A stretch of DNA of 64,000 nt from Cryptomeria japonica (lineage: Eukaryota > Streptophyta > Pinopsida > Cupressales > Cupressaceae), in NCBI RefSeq assembly GCF_030272615.1, contig NC_081413.1, positions 144,744,476-144,808,475 on the forward strand, read 5' to 3'. Below the pieces are notes generated by a model. It searched no databases. It had not been told where the DNA came from and saw only the letters and a program-made list of their open reading frames with translations. Of the stretch, positions 1-9,759 are shown piece by piece (within the stretch, counting starts at the first letter, position 1; each line of letters opens with the position of its first letter). A program made the translations under genes and the position numbers.

Positions 1-466
1 TAACAGAGTGGACTTCTAAAGAGTTCAAAAAGCAGCTTGTGGGTATTCATCCGCACCGTGATTTTTCCCAGTTGGGTTTCCACATGAAAAATATGTGTGT
101 CATGTGAAATGCTTTTGTCTTGTGATGCTTTGTTTTATCTGTTATGCACATGAAGGTTCTATGTTTTATGCCTGTCTGTAAAACATATTGAACTCACTAT
201 TGTGAATATTTGATGGTTAAGTCTACTAGTTCATGCATGTGAATATTATAATAATGTGGTATTGAGCTAAGAGAAAAATCTTAGTGAGTGACCGGTTCAT
301 GACTGATTGAGCTATACTGGATGTTACCAGTTGCACTCTATTTTACCGGTATCTCTATTTATCAGTCATTGTGAGTGTTTGTTGTCAAACCAGTTTTGGA
401 CTGTATTTGTGTCTTTACTGATTCACCCCCCCCTCTCAGTACCGATTTGGTACTAGTGGTTCATCA
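1..466 (+). mobile_element. LTR tail of element P inserted in Y
   Basis: This is the 3' part of an LTR in forward orientation. It has the signature seen at other LTR ends in the window, a C-tract followed by CTCTCAGT at 424-440, and it ends with CA near 463-466. Immediately after it the reverse-strand ORF2 of element Y begins in mid-codon series, so P interrupts Y. No primer-binding site follows, so this is either the 3' LTR of a forward element lying to the left or a solo LTR. The start and the left target duplication are outside the window; the right duplication would be TTGAG at 467-471. The LTR sequence differs from the X, Y and V LTRs. Confidence 0.7.
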
Positions 467-1106
467 TTGAGTTATCACATAAGTTGAATGATGCATCTTC
501 CATGATCATCCGGTAGGCAGCATTTACCACTGCAGCAGAGACAAAGTTGATCCTGCAAGCATAAAATGTTCGGTAACCTATTACCATGCAGACATATTTG
601 ACCAGATCGTCCTTGATGGGATTGATGGTCATTCCCCATTGGTCGCTCAAAGAACTGGTGAGCTTGGTCATTTCCATCTTGTTGATCTTCCTTAGGGCTG
701 GTACTTCACCAACGTTACAGAAACCGGTGACAACATGAATCACTTTCAGTGTGATGTCATGCGTCTTCTCTATGTAAATTTTATCACTATGCACTCTGCT
801 CAGAATGAAGTGGATGTGATCATCTGAAAACTCTTCAAGGAAATAAACTGCATTGTGAAGCTTCTTCTTTTCCAAGATGCTAAATTCTGGTTTAATCTTC
901 TTGTCCTTCTTGCAGAACAAACTCAACTGGGAATGGATTACAAGAGATCCTAAGTCCTCAATTTTATAGTCAATGTAATTGGAAATGCCTTCCTCCACTA
1001 TAACACCAACGAGTATTTGAGATAGGGCATTGTATTTTGCCTTTCATTGAATGAAGTCTACTGGATCAACGGGTGCACTAGGGCTAGAGTGTGATGCGGA
1101 AGCCAT
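467..1106 (-). pseudogene. Y ORF2, retroelement accessory protein, truncated
   Basis: The start at 1106 is chosen by homology of position and context: the ORF2 copies in X1, B, Z and Y all begin ATGGC with A at -3. Codon 21 (1044-1046) is TGA in this copy. Downstream the reading frame continues open to 467, where LTR P truncates it; the last residues of the open frame (from about 466) come from P. Visible landmarks shared with the other ORF2 copies are an IEDLG motif (IEELG elsewhere), ILSRVHS followed by an HDITL...VVTGF segment, and a VIGYR motif. No protease, RT or integrase motif is present. I cannot name the domain. Compared with B and Z this copy is clearly homologous but quite divergent, so ORF2 has been kept across different LTR families. 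Confidence 0.7.
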
Positions 1107-1548
1107 GATAAATAGAGAAATTTGAGAAATACCTTCATAATTCAAAATTTAGGGCTTGCAAATTACACTTCACCACACACTCCTTCAGTTGCTGAAATAC
1201 CACTTTGTGCTCTACACTTGATCGATTGATATTCGCTTCTGATTCTTCTTCAAGATTTTGAGAATTCTTTGAATCACAATCCAAATCGCTTTTCGTCGCT
1301 TAGTGCTTAAAAAAACTTCTTCGCTCGAGAGTTGATAAGTGAAAAATGACTTGAAAAATCCTTTTAAACAAGTTCTCCACCTACCATAATAAATGCTCCA
1401 CTATTAGGGCGTAAACCCTAATTTGCCTTTTACCATTTCTGGTCTTCTACTAGTTGACAAGTATCACTTACCAGTTAAGGTCTTAAACTGGTGTAAACCG
1501 GGGGTTCGAGATATTTCACTGTTTGCTCCCCCTAAGCTTTTCTGATGC
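1107..1548 (-). other. Y region between ORF1 and ORF2
   Basis: About 440 bp separate the end of ORF1 from the start of ORF2. The corresponding gap is about 300 bp in B and X1. I see no coding sequence in it. It is pyrimidine- and A-rich on the coding strand just before the ORF2 ATG. Because the two ORFs are separated by a real gap, ORF2 is not made by simple frameshifting from ORF1; splicing, reinitiation or an internal promoter would be needed. Confidence 0.45.
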
Positions 1549-2828
1549 TTAATTTGCTGGTTCAGTGACTTCCACACTAGGTCCAGAAACTGGTTCTTCT
1601 TGAATCACTTCTTTTGGATTCTTCTTCTAGGTTTTCTTCATATCCACTTGAACGGTTTCAACATCTATCTTTCCTTTCGGAGTTACCGGTATATCATCTG
1701 ATATATTCTTTCTCATTCTACATAATCTTGTTGTATGACCCGGTTTGTTGCAATGATAGCAAATCATTTCAGGTGCTCTCCAAGGTCCATTGTTCATTTT
1801 TCCATTCTTCCTTCTGCATGTTGCAGTAGTGTGACCATTACCATGACTGATCAAACAAGTTGCTCTCCATCCAGCTACCACTTGATAGCCACTACTTCCT
1901 GAATGATAATTATAGATATTAAACTGGTTTCGGTTCCAGTTCCCAAAGGGTTCAGAAAAAGATCCTTTACTCCTTTGAGGATACCTTCTGATGTTGTGCA
2001 TGACAGACCTGCATTCAAATTCTCTATGCCCAAACTTGTTGCATACATAACAATTACCATTAAATCTATTGGGTCTTGGCTTATCATTTAGAAAATAAGG
2101 AAAGTTGTTGTAAGCCTTACTTCTACATACATTGGTAGTGTGTCCTTCCTTGAGACAATTAAAGAAAATAGGTTTGAACTTTTGCTTACCTTTTCCTTTG
2201 GTGCCGATTGTTTCTTTGATGCTCCATATTTTGTTCTAGAGGTCTCACCTTCCTCATATTTAGAGAAACCAAATCCATTGGTATTATTTACCGGTTTAGC
2301 TGATTCAAGCTTCTGCTCTAGCTTGACAGTGCTCTTATTGAATTTGGCAAGTATTTCCTTTGACTCAGTAAGTTCTTTGATAATAGCAGCATTGGATTCC
2401 TTCAAGGTTGGATTCTCAGAAACAACCATGTGTAGTTCACCTTGTATTTCTTCCTCTTCTATTTTATTTTCATGAAGATGAGCAGTAAGTGCACTAATCT
2501 CTTGCTTTAGCTTGGAGATCTCATGATCTTTGTCTTTTACCAGATCTTCAGCTTTCCTCCGGTTCTCAAGCTCTTGACACATTCTAATAGTTAGTCCTTC
2601 AAGTTCCCTTCTTAGGTTGGCATTGGACGCATTCAGTTTTTCAACTTCTTGAACTAGGGATTCCATGTTCGCTTCTTCAGAAGAACTATTTTCAGTTAGC
2701 TCCATCAGTTTTTTAGCATGCTCTCTTCTTTTTTCCTGAGAGGCCTTAAATTTGACTTTAAGTTCATCATAGGCTTGCTCAGTCTGAGTGAGCTGATGAG
2801 TAAGTTCCCTCACAATGTATTCCCCCAT
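1549..2828 (-). pseudogene. Y ORF1, coiled-coil and four-zinc-knuckle Gag-like protein
   Basis: The ATG at 2828 is the first after the primer site and opens with MGEYIV. The first ~240 codons are strongly heptad-like and charged (coiled coil), with no Ty1/copia Gag-type N-terminus. Near 2165 the frame shifts, and reading on gives four CCHC-type knuckles: a first one with Phe for the first Cys (FFNCLKEGHTTNVC), CYVCNKFGHREFEC, a degenerate CLISHGNGHTTATC, and CYHCNKPGHTTRLC. A TAG at 1627-1629 interrupts the frame, which otherwise runs to TAA at 1549-1551. The protein is probably an RNA-binding Gag analogue for a Pol-less element; that role is inferred from the knuckles and the position after the primer site. 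Confidence 0.65.
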
Positions 2829-2864
2829 ATCTCTTTCCAAGTGGTTAGACTTATAGAAAGGTTG

Positions 2865-2878
2865 GCTATGATACCAAT
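2865..2878 (-). promoter_or_regulatory. Y primer-binding site (tRNA-iMet)
   Basis: The reverse strand reads ATTGGTATCATAGC directly after the LTR end ...TTCATCA. It matches the initiator-Met tRNA primer site (TGGTATCAGAGC) with one change. It fixes the inner edge of the Y 5' LTR at 2879. Confidence 0.75.
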
Positions 2879-4070
2879 TGATGAATACTAAGAGGGGGGG
2901 ATGAATTAGTGTACCAAAAATTACTGAACTCAAACACTTTATCAGTCTAGCAGTAAATTGGTATAATAGTTTAACTAACAAACCGGTTAACACAAATGCA
3001 AACCAAATAGCAAGTAAGGCATTCACCCACAGAAGCACAATCACCATAACACAAGAGATTTTGACATGGAAACCTAATTGGGAAAAGCCATGGTGAGATG
3101 AAACTCACAAGTAACTATCTGCAGAATAGTAACCAGACCGATTAAGGTCATACAATGTTCTTTACTAGAATAGATCCTATTAGGAATCTCAATCTCTGTT
3201 AGGAGATAAGTCCAGTTAAAGACTACCTTGTGAGAGGATTTTAGATCCACAGATGTGAATCACCTTGTTAGAGGATTTACAAAATCTTTTCTGGGCCTAC
3301 CCGGTTAAGGGTTTTTATCTTGTCAAAGATGTGAGTAATCAACAAGTGAATGATCTAGCAAATAGCACAGTCTGCTTAGTTAGATCCATGATAGCTCATT
3401 GCTAATGCATTTCAGCATTACTTCAGTCTTCAGTAAATTCATACTCTTTTACAGCACACAGACTTGATCTTTTTGTTAAGATCGCACATACAAAAACTCA
3501 TCAACCACCAGAAACCGTAATAGCTACACACTTTTTAAAACCCTAGACATGATGTCCTTAAAAGGAATCTGATTTCATTTCGGTCCAATAGGATTACATT
3601 GCAATTTCCTAGGTTCATTGTATCTAGACACATTTGGTAACATCACACAAAATCACCGTCAAAGTGTCAGTGGATGGTAACTCATCACAAAGATATACCG
3701 GTTGGTAACTCATCACATAGTATTGATGGTTTATACAACTTTACCGATTACTGGTTGGTAACTTAGAGTAATGCTGGTTTAACAGATTACCGGTTGGTAA
3801 CTCATAGTAATACCGGTTTAACTATTAGAAAAATTACTGGTTGACAAAAATGAAGATTGGGAAAATGACAACTGCTGCTTCTAGTTCCTTTGCTTCATTT
3901 CGCTTGAGGTCCTCATGTCGCTTGAGATTGGTAAACACTTTCTACAAGACACCAATAGTCTAAAGACTATAACATAATACTAGTTTGAAACAAATACCAG
4001 TTGAGCATAGCTCATACATACAAAAAGTGATCTCATAGCAAGTGTGTGTCCATCAATGACAATCACAACA
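2879..4070 (-). repeat. Y 5' LTR
   Basis: This 1192-bp LTR reads TG...CA on the reverse strand: it starts TGTTGTGATTGTCATTGATG at 4070 and ends ...TTCATCA at 2879. It contains the C-tract plus CTCTTAG motif near its end (about 2891-2904 on the forward strand). It is not similar by eye to the X LTR beyond the shared CATTGATG near the start and the C-tract near the end. It is inserted in the X1 3' LTR. Confidence 0.75.
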
Positions 4071-4233
4071 TAATCATAAAAAATGCCAACACCGGTGATC
4101 TGTATGCCGGTGTAGAGTCTGCTAGTGTCGGTGCCTATGTCCGTCTGCTGGTATTACATGATTGTAAGGTTGCCATCAATGAAAATACCTTCAATCACCT
4201 ACAATTTCTCATTGGAGTGTGCATTTGCCAACA
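4071..4233 (-). repeat. X1 3' LTR, first 163 bp, cut by Y
   Basis: It starts TGTTGGCAAATGCACACTCC on the reverse strand (4233 downward), the same start as both B LTRs. It matches the X1 5' LTR at about 13087-13246. The rest of this LTR should lie on the far side of Y, to the left of the window. Confidence 0.8.
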
Positions 4234-4247
4234 ATCTCCCTCTTTGG
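4234..4247 (-). promoter_or_regulatory. X1 polypurine tract
   Basis: The reverse strand reads CCAAAGAGGGAGAT immediately before the LTR start. It corresponds to AAAGGGGGAGAT in B and the copia elements here, with one G-to-A change in the run. It is the expected primer for plus-strand DNA synthesis. Confidence 0.75.
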
Positions 4248-4462
4248 CATTGATGGCAACACTCATGAGAAAAATAAAAAGTGTCCAAAATGATGTCCAA
4301 AAAGAATCTGCCAAAGTATCTTACTAAAACTGTGTTGTCAAAAATGTATGCTCCCTCTGAGCTGATGATGTTCTATTCTAATCATTTTTCTCATCTCACT
4401 ACTCCCCCTTTGACATCAATGACAAAGGTTGTCATTCGCTGTCAGTGGAGTGTAGTTCCTGC
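4248..4462 (-). other. X1 3' untranslated region with second PPT-like motif
   Basis: This is noncoding sequence between the ORF2 stop (4463-4465) and the polypurine tract. At 4401-4424 it holds a second purine run in the same context as the PPT (reverse strand GTCATTGATGTCAAAGGGGG then AGTAG). The same double arrangement occurs in B, C, V1, V2, U1, T1 and W. Confidence 0.6.
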
Positions 4463-7400
4463 CTAGATTCTTGTAATCGGTGGGTTACAATCTGGAAAAG
4501 ATCTGCCGAAACCAAATTTAAACTGTCGTTGAATCTTTTTCTATCTGTTAATGCCGCTTGTGTTGTCTGAACTGTATCAGTGAGTATGTTCATTTTCTCT
4601 TCCGGTGTCTTGATTCCGAGGACTAGAGCCTCATAAATTTATTTTCTCAAAGAAATGAGGTAATCTATTTTAGGACCTAGTTTTCATTTTAAGCTCTTTG
4701 CCTTATGCTTTATTTTCTCTTTATCCTTTTCTAACTTCTAAATTTTCTCTTCAAGATCTGCAATTTTCTTTTCTATTTCCAAAAATGAATGTAATGTGCC
4801 TATTATATTGTCAGCAATATTGTTAATCTCAGTTTATGTTTTGCTGATCTCCAAATCTATGTCCTCTGTCAAGATGTCGGTTTTGTATGTTTCCTTGTAT
4901 AGTTTCTTGAAATCCAAAATTGTTTCTCCTAGTGCCGATAATAAGGTTTCTGTTTGTTCCTTATTCTTCTATACTATTTCCTCAAAGAATTTTCCTTTCT
5001 CCTTATTCATTTTCTCTTTGAATGTGTCCTCATTGATTTGATCAACTGTCAAAATGTTACCAGTGATGAATTTAGACAATGTGTTTAGTTGACCTAAATA
5101 ATCTTTATTATCCACAATGCACTTGGGTGCTATCAATTTAAGAATAAGAATTGTTTCATCAATAGCCTTATAGGCTTGTGCATTACACTCTGTGATTTTC
5201 TTTATTGAGTCCAGTAAGACCTCTGTCACATTGTAGGCTGAAATTCTGCTATTGAAACCAGATGTCTACCCAACTATTTTCACAATCTCCATGCTGCCAG
5301 TTGTAGTAATAACCTTGCTTGTTTCAACCTCTAGTAGGTTAGTTTGTGTTTGCATTTCTATTAGCAAAGGTTTAGGATTTTTCAGTTTTTGCTGGTGGCA
5401 CTATCTCGGTCTGAACCTATGTCTCAACTTGTTTCTGTTTCGGTTTCTTCATCTGTGTCTCAGAAGGTTTCTCTAAGCTCTCAACTACCAGTTTCTCAGA
5501 TGTAGTCTTTGTATGCACTTCCAGTTTCTCTATATTTACCTCTGATTGTTTTTCAGTTTCATTTACCAGTGCTTCAGATGATTTCTCAGTGGTGTCCTCT
5601 ACCAGTTTCTCTGTATTTGTGCTTATATTTACAGTCTTAACCTCAACGTCTGTAGTCGGTGGCTCAGTAGCCACATCTTCCTTCTTATCCTCAATGGTTT
5701 CTTTATCTACCACAATATTCACCTCTTGGGTGTCTATATTTGTAGTATATAATATCTCAGACTCGGGATTTATATCCTCTAGAGGAGTCTCCATACTCTC
5801 TGTAGTTGGTTGATTATCAGTAGTATGTGCCGGTGGAGTATCAGAAAGAGGTGGGGGTAAGTTATCTATATTTTTTAGGTTAGGAGGTCCACATACCTTA
5901 CCTTTCCCCTTATCCTTGTCCTTTTGATATACCCTGATAGTCTTGGGTCTTTTAAGTTCTTCCTATTCCTCTTTTGCAACAAAGAATATGTCCCATTGAT
6001 TCGCAGTTTCTTCTGAATTTTCATTTACTCTTCTTGCCATCAGTGCTACATGCCGGTGAGTGGTTGAAAATACTGTCTGGTTGGCCTTACTAATTAATTT
6101 GTCTATCTCATTAGGTGAGTTTACTGGATGCACTACAAGTAATTTTTTAATTTTTATCTTCTTGTCCAGCTCAACAATGGCTACCCTTCTAGCTTCTAGT
6201 CTTCTATACAAATCATTGGGTATTTCGTCAACAATTTCCATAAAAAATTTCTTGTATATATCCAAGTGTAAGATTACACTATTTTCTATGCTTTCTTTGT
6301 CATCAGCGGAAAGTGTGTTGTACAGTTTGCTAATGTTTTTCAACTTTCCATCCTCTGTTATTTCACTAAGGAGTTTATCTAGTGGAGTAATATCTTGTTT
6401 TACCTTCTTCTTCTTTGGAGTTAGCTTCTTAACTAGAGGCCTTACTGCCTATTGCTTTTGTCTTGTTCTCCTGGGTGTAGGTGAGGGTTTTATTTTACTT
6501 TCTACCCTTTTGAATACCACCGGTATATCACTCTTAGAGGAAGTTGCAACTGGTAAAAGATGAGTTTCCGGTTGAAGTCCTTCCAACTCACTTTCTTTGA
6601 TACCAGTTTGCTTCAATACATCTTCCTTAATTGCTTTTGCTTGTCTAGTGCCTTTCCTTACTGTTTGTTCAACTTTCTTAACTCTTTTCCTAGACTGAAT
6701 GCCACTCTCAATTGTTTCTGCATTGCCAAAGACTTTCTCAGAGGGTTCCTTTGGTGCTTCAAGGAGGGCTTTTGTATAATTTTCAATGATTTTATCATCT
6801 ATTTCATACCTCATTTTAGTTACCAAGATAGTTCTAGGGACAACTGCCTCCATATAGATTTCATCTTTCTTGATTAAAAAACATATTTCCTTTTGATATT
6901 TATCCACAATTGCCTGAGACAGCCTTATTCTTGTCTTCATTCGAGCCTTTAGTGCTTTAAAATGTTCATTTATATTTTTCTCTCTATTTTCTCCCATGTT
7001 TAATAAATCCAATAGTTGATTTCCTACCGGTATATCAAAGCCAAAATCTCTCCTACCAATACCAGGTACTTGCTTAGTAATGTATAACATTAAACATACA
7101 AGCAAATTTCCGAATCTAAAAGTTCCTTTCTTATCTCATTTGATCTTCTTCAGATTGTCTATCAATCCATCTTTGAGCCATTCACACAAATCTATTCTAG
7201 CATTATCATTAACCATGTCATATGCACATTTAATACATAGGCTAGATACTGAGTTTAACCTATTTGCATGTGTAGCTTTGTAGCCTAAAATCAAACTGAC
7301 AAATCTGACATTGATGTCCTTCACATCATTTACCCTTAGAGACCTTTTGTCAAATGTTGTGTCGGTTAGGTCCATCACTATGTCATTTGAGACCCTTTTA

Positions 7401-7858
7401 GTTCTGTCAGGTTTGCTACTAGTGGAAGGTAACCCTATTACTGCCATAAGTGCCTCTTTGGTGATCTTATGAATTGAATCCAACCAAAAGAATTTGCCAT
7501 GGAATCTTCTTAGGACTAATCTTATCACATCTTCAAGAAAATCAGGGATGCTAAGAATATCCACAAAACCTAGGGTTTCTACTACCTTGTGTTTCGGTTT
7601 GATATTGCCATTTTCATCACAAATCACAGTCCTATACATGTTCTAAATTTCATCATCTCCTAGTTCCTCTATATGACAATGTATGCATATTCTAGGATCT
7701 TTAGCATATACAACTCCCTTAGGTATTTTTGAAAATGCACCTATGGTATCATCCTTCTTAGCAATTTCGAGAATAAGCTTGAATACGGGTCTGGGGCGCT
7801 TGATAACTTGAATCACAGTAGGGTTTGCAATAAATTCAGGTGTGGATGAGGAAGCCAT
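4463..7858 (-). pseudogene. X1 ORF2, long retroelement accessory protein
   Basis: ATG at 7858 (ATGGCTTCC, A at -3) opens a ~1130-codon frame broken by several stops (for example near 7640, 7137, 6449 and 5960) and one or more shifts. N-terminal conserved part, ~residues 1-350: IHCHIEELG, FFWLDSIHKITKEA, VIGLPS, VNDVKDINVRF, LILGYK, LLVCLMLYITKQVPGIG, and an IVDKYQKEI...PRTI segment. Then comes a basic segment (KKRVKKVE-type), a central segment absent from B, a Thr/Glu-rich tract with repeated EK-SE units (5417-5794), and a C-terminal helical part starting TEVLLDSIKKIT (5229). I see no enzyme motif and no membrane segment. Function is unknown; its retention with a zinc-knuckle ORF1 suggests a role in the element's own cycle. 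Resemblance to plant-transposon-type domains (for example Pfam Transposase_32) is possible but untested. Confidence 0.7.
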
Positions 7859-8162
7859 ATTTATAAATACCTCAATCTGCCTTAGGGATGAGTGCTTGGA
7901 TGAAATGCTTCACTTTTTCGCTAAGGATGCCTTCGCTCGGGAATTTTCATGCTCTCAAAGATTTGAATGCTTGGTGAATGAAAAAGGAGCCAAAACACTT
8001 GCTTTATGATGTTATTTTCTCCAACTAGCACATTTAATGCTTGCCGGTTAAGTCACAACTTAACTCATCTGCCAGTAAGGAAGTAATCCAACTTCTCACC
8101 ATCAACCGAGGCTATAATAGCATGTTTTTCAATTTGTTGCTAAACCCTCAAAGGATTTTCCT
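7859..8162 (-). other. X1 region between ORF1 and ORF2
   Basis: About 300 bp of noncoding sequence separate the end of ORF1 from the ORF2 ATG, equivalent to 28982-29284 in B. Several ACCGG/GCCGG-type words are present. No ORF or structural RNA is evident. Confidence 0.45.
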
Positions 8163-8403
8163 TTAGTTAGATGAAGAGTCTCCTGTTGGTGGAGTGATAC
8201 TCTATTCTGCCGGTGGAGGAGTATTCCCGTCAATATTCTGACCCGACTTTCAAATCCATTTCTTTGAGAATTCTTGCTTTACCTCTACAACCTTTTCTTT
8301 ACCTTTCAAGCTAGGACCTTTGTTATTTGTCGGTGATGCCTTACTTCTACAAAATTTTGCAATATGTCCAATTTTGTTGCAAGCATAACAAGTCATATTG
8401 TTT
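8163..8403 (-). pseudogene. X1 ORF1, C-terminal end (fourth zinc knuckle)
   Basis: This is the downstream piece of ORF1 after the LINE insertion. It encodes the fourth CCHC knuckle, CYACNKIGHIAKFC, followed by a Lys-rich and Pro-rich tail ending SSSN and a stop near 8163. TGA at 8250-8252 (after KKWI) interrupts the frame where B reads Arg. The sequence joins to 11514 upstream; the target duplication of the LINE lies within the codons before this knuckle. Confidence 0.7.
8387..8403. repeat. LINE target-site duplication, left copy
   Basis: AACAAGTCATATTGTTT; the right copy is at 11497-11513 with T changed to G at one position. Together they define the insertion point inside X1 ORF1. Confidence 0.8.
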
Positions 8404-9458
8404 GTAATAGCATCTTGATCCCTAAAGTCAACATTTTCTTTTGGATTGCTTCTCACAATAGTATCCTTACTCTTGACAATTTGGTCCGAAGAGGCTTTAA
8501 ATTCCCTAATAGATGCGAGCTATGCCAGAAAGAGGAAGAATCAATTGATCATCTCTTTTTTCATTTCTCCTTTACCTGGGAAATTTGGTGTAAAATGTGG
8601 GAGAAATGGAAAGTTAGTTGGGTTATGAACAAGAATATCAAGGATATTATCTGGCAATGGAATTTCCCTAGTAATTGCCAAATTATCAAGCACCTTTGGT
8701 CCTTGACCCTCCCCATGATTTGCTGGGGAATTTGGAAAGAAAGAAATAATAGAATTTTTAGGGAAGCTAAGTGTAGCTCTCAGGTGGTTTTTGAAAAAAT
8801 CTACAGGGCCATAAAAGAGAACATCAATATTCCTCACAAGAACAATAAGCAGTGGTTTATTACTGATATAAATGAGATGGAAAAATATATCCTCACTAAA
8901 TGGAACCTAATACATAAAGTCTACAGACCTAACAATAAGAATAGGAGAGAGAATATTGTTTGGTGCTTTCCTGATCATGATTGGATAAAGGTGAATTTTG
9001 ATGGGGTGACTAAGGGCAACCCTGGGAAGTCTGGCGGTGGAGGAATTATCATAAATGCTCAAGGAGTCTGCATTGCAGCTTTTGCTTCTCCTTTTGGGGT
9101 CCAAAATAATCATGTGGCTGAAGCTATGGCCATGCTAAAATGCCTCCAGCTTGCTCAAGAATTCAATTTCAAAAAAATCTGGCTCGAAGGGGACTCCTTA
9201 AACATCATCCAAGCCCTCAAAGGTACAAGCTCCATTTCTTGGAATATTACTAACTTAGTTAAAAGTGCTAAATATTTGTTAAATAACTATGTTAGTGTTA
9301 GCATAACTCATACTGTAAGAGAAGGCAATAAGGTAGCGGACCTCTTAGCTAATGAAGGGGTCAATTTAGAGAATGATGTTAAATATATTGGAGAAATTCA
9401 TTGTAAAAGGGAGGTTAAAGAGAAATTATATTTTGATCGTATCAATGGGTCTAGTTAA
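8404..9458 (+). pseudogene. LINE RT C-terminus with zinc-binding region and RNase H
   Basis: The frame is open from the LINE start to TAA at 9456-9458 (about 350 codons of LINE origin). A zf-RVT-like segment reads NRCELCQKEEESIDHLFFH with paired Cys and His. It is followed by a W-rich helical part and an RNase H domain from about 8990: VNFDG (Asp), HVAEAMA (Glu), LEGDS (Asp) and VADLLAN (Asp), so the four acidic residues of a type I RNase H are all present. The domain would degrade the RNA strand during target-primed reverse transcription. The reverse transcriptase catalytic part and the endonuclease have been lost by 5' truncation; the surviving frame is intact, which suggests a fairly young insertion compared with X1. 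Confidence 0.85.
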
Positions 9459-9759
9459 TGTCATGATTATATTTTGGGGAATGAATTCCAAAGATAGATT
9501 TTGGGGGTGGATTAACTGCCAGTTAATGAGTTCTTTTTGGCATCATTTCCATGATCATATGCATGAGGAAGATTATAATCATAATTGCTGGGTTTGTGCG
9601 GCCATAAACATAAGTTTCAAAACCACAACAGAGTCTCTGTTTAGTAACTCCAGAATTTACAAGCATTTGTGGTTTCATCTGTGGACTATGAATTATAGTT
9701 GCTGGTACTTCTACCTGGAGCTCAAAATGGGTAGTAATTTAAACAAGAATGAGCCCCTA
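9459..9759 (+). other. LINE spacer between RNase H and the downstream ORF
   Basis: About 300 bp follow the RNase H stop. An overlapping open frame (9373-9786) runs through it, but its product is Trp/His-rich, looks like no known domain, and starts inside the RNase H frame, so I do not call it a gene. Confidence 0.4.

Larger units (their letters stand above)
467..4070 (-). mobile_element. Y: Pol-less LTR retrotransposon, 5' half
   Basis: Reading the reverse strand: 5' LTR (4070-2879), primer-binding site, ORF1 with coiled coil and zinc knuckles (2828-1549), then ORF2 (1106-467), where LTR P cuts it off. The Y LTR is unlike the X LTR, but the ORF1-ORF2 pair is the same module pair. Y lies inside the 3' LTR of X1: the X1 LTR resumes at 4071 with TAATC, and the intact X1 5' LTR has TAATC at the corresponding place (about 13087), as expected for the 5-bp target duplication. 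No protease, integrase or RT is present in the visible part. Confidence 0.75.

Noticed and set aside
2828-3047. Y ORF1 starting at 3047
   Set aside because: That start lies inside the 5' LTR upstream of the primer site; the ATG at 2828 is the first one after it.
6060-6563. Forward 167-codon ORF
   Set aside because: It lies antisense to X1 ORF2, which has homologues in B and Z; the forward product is a hydrophobic shadow.
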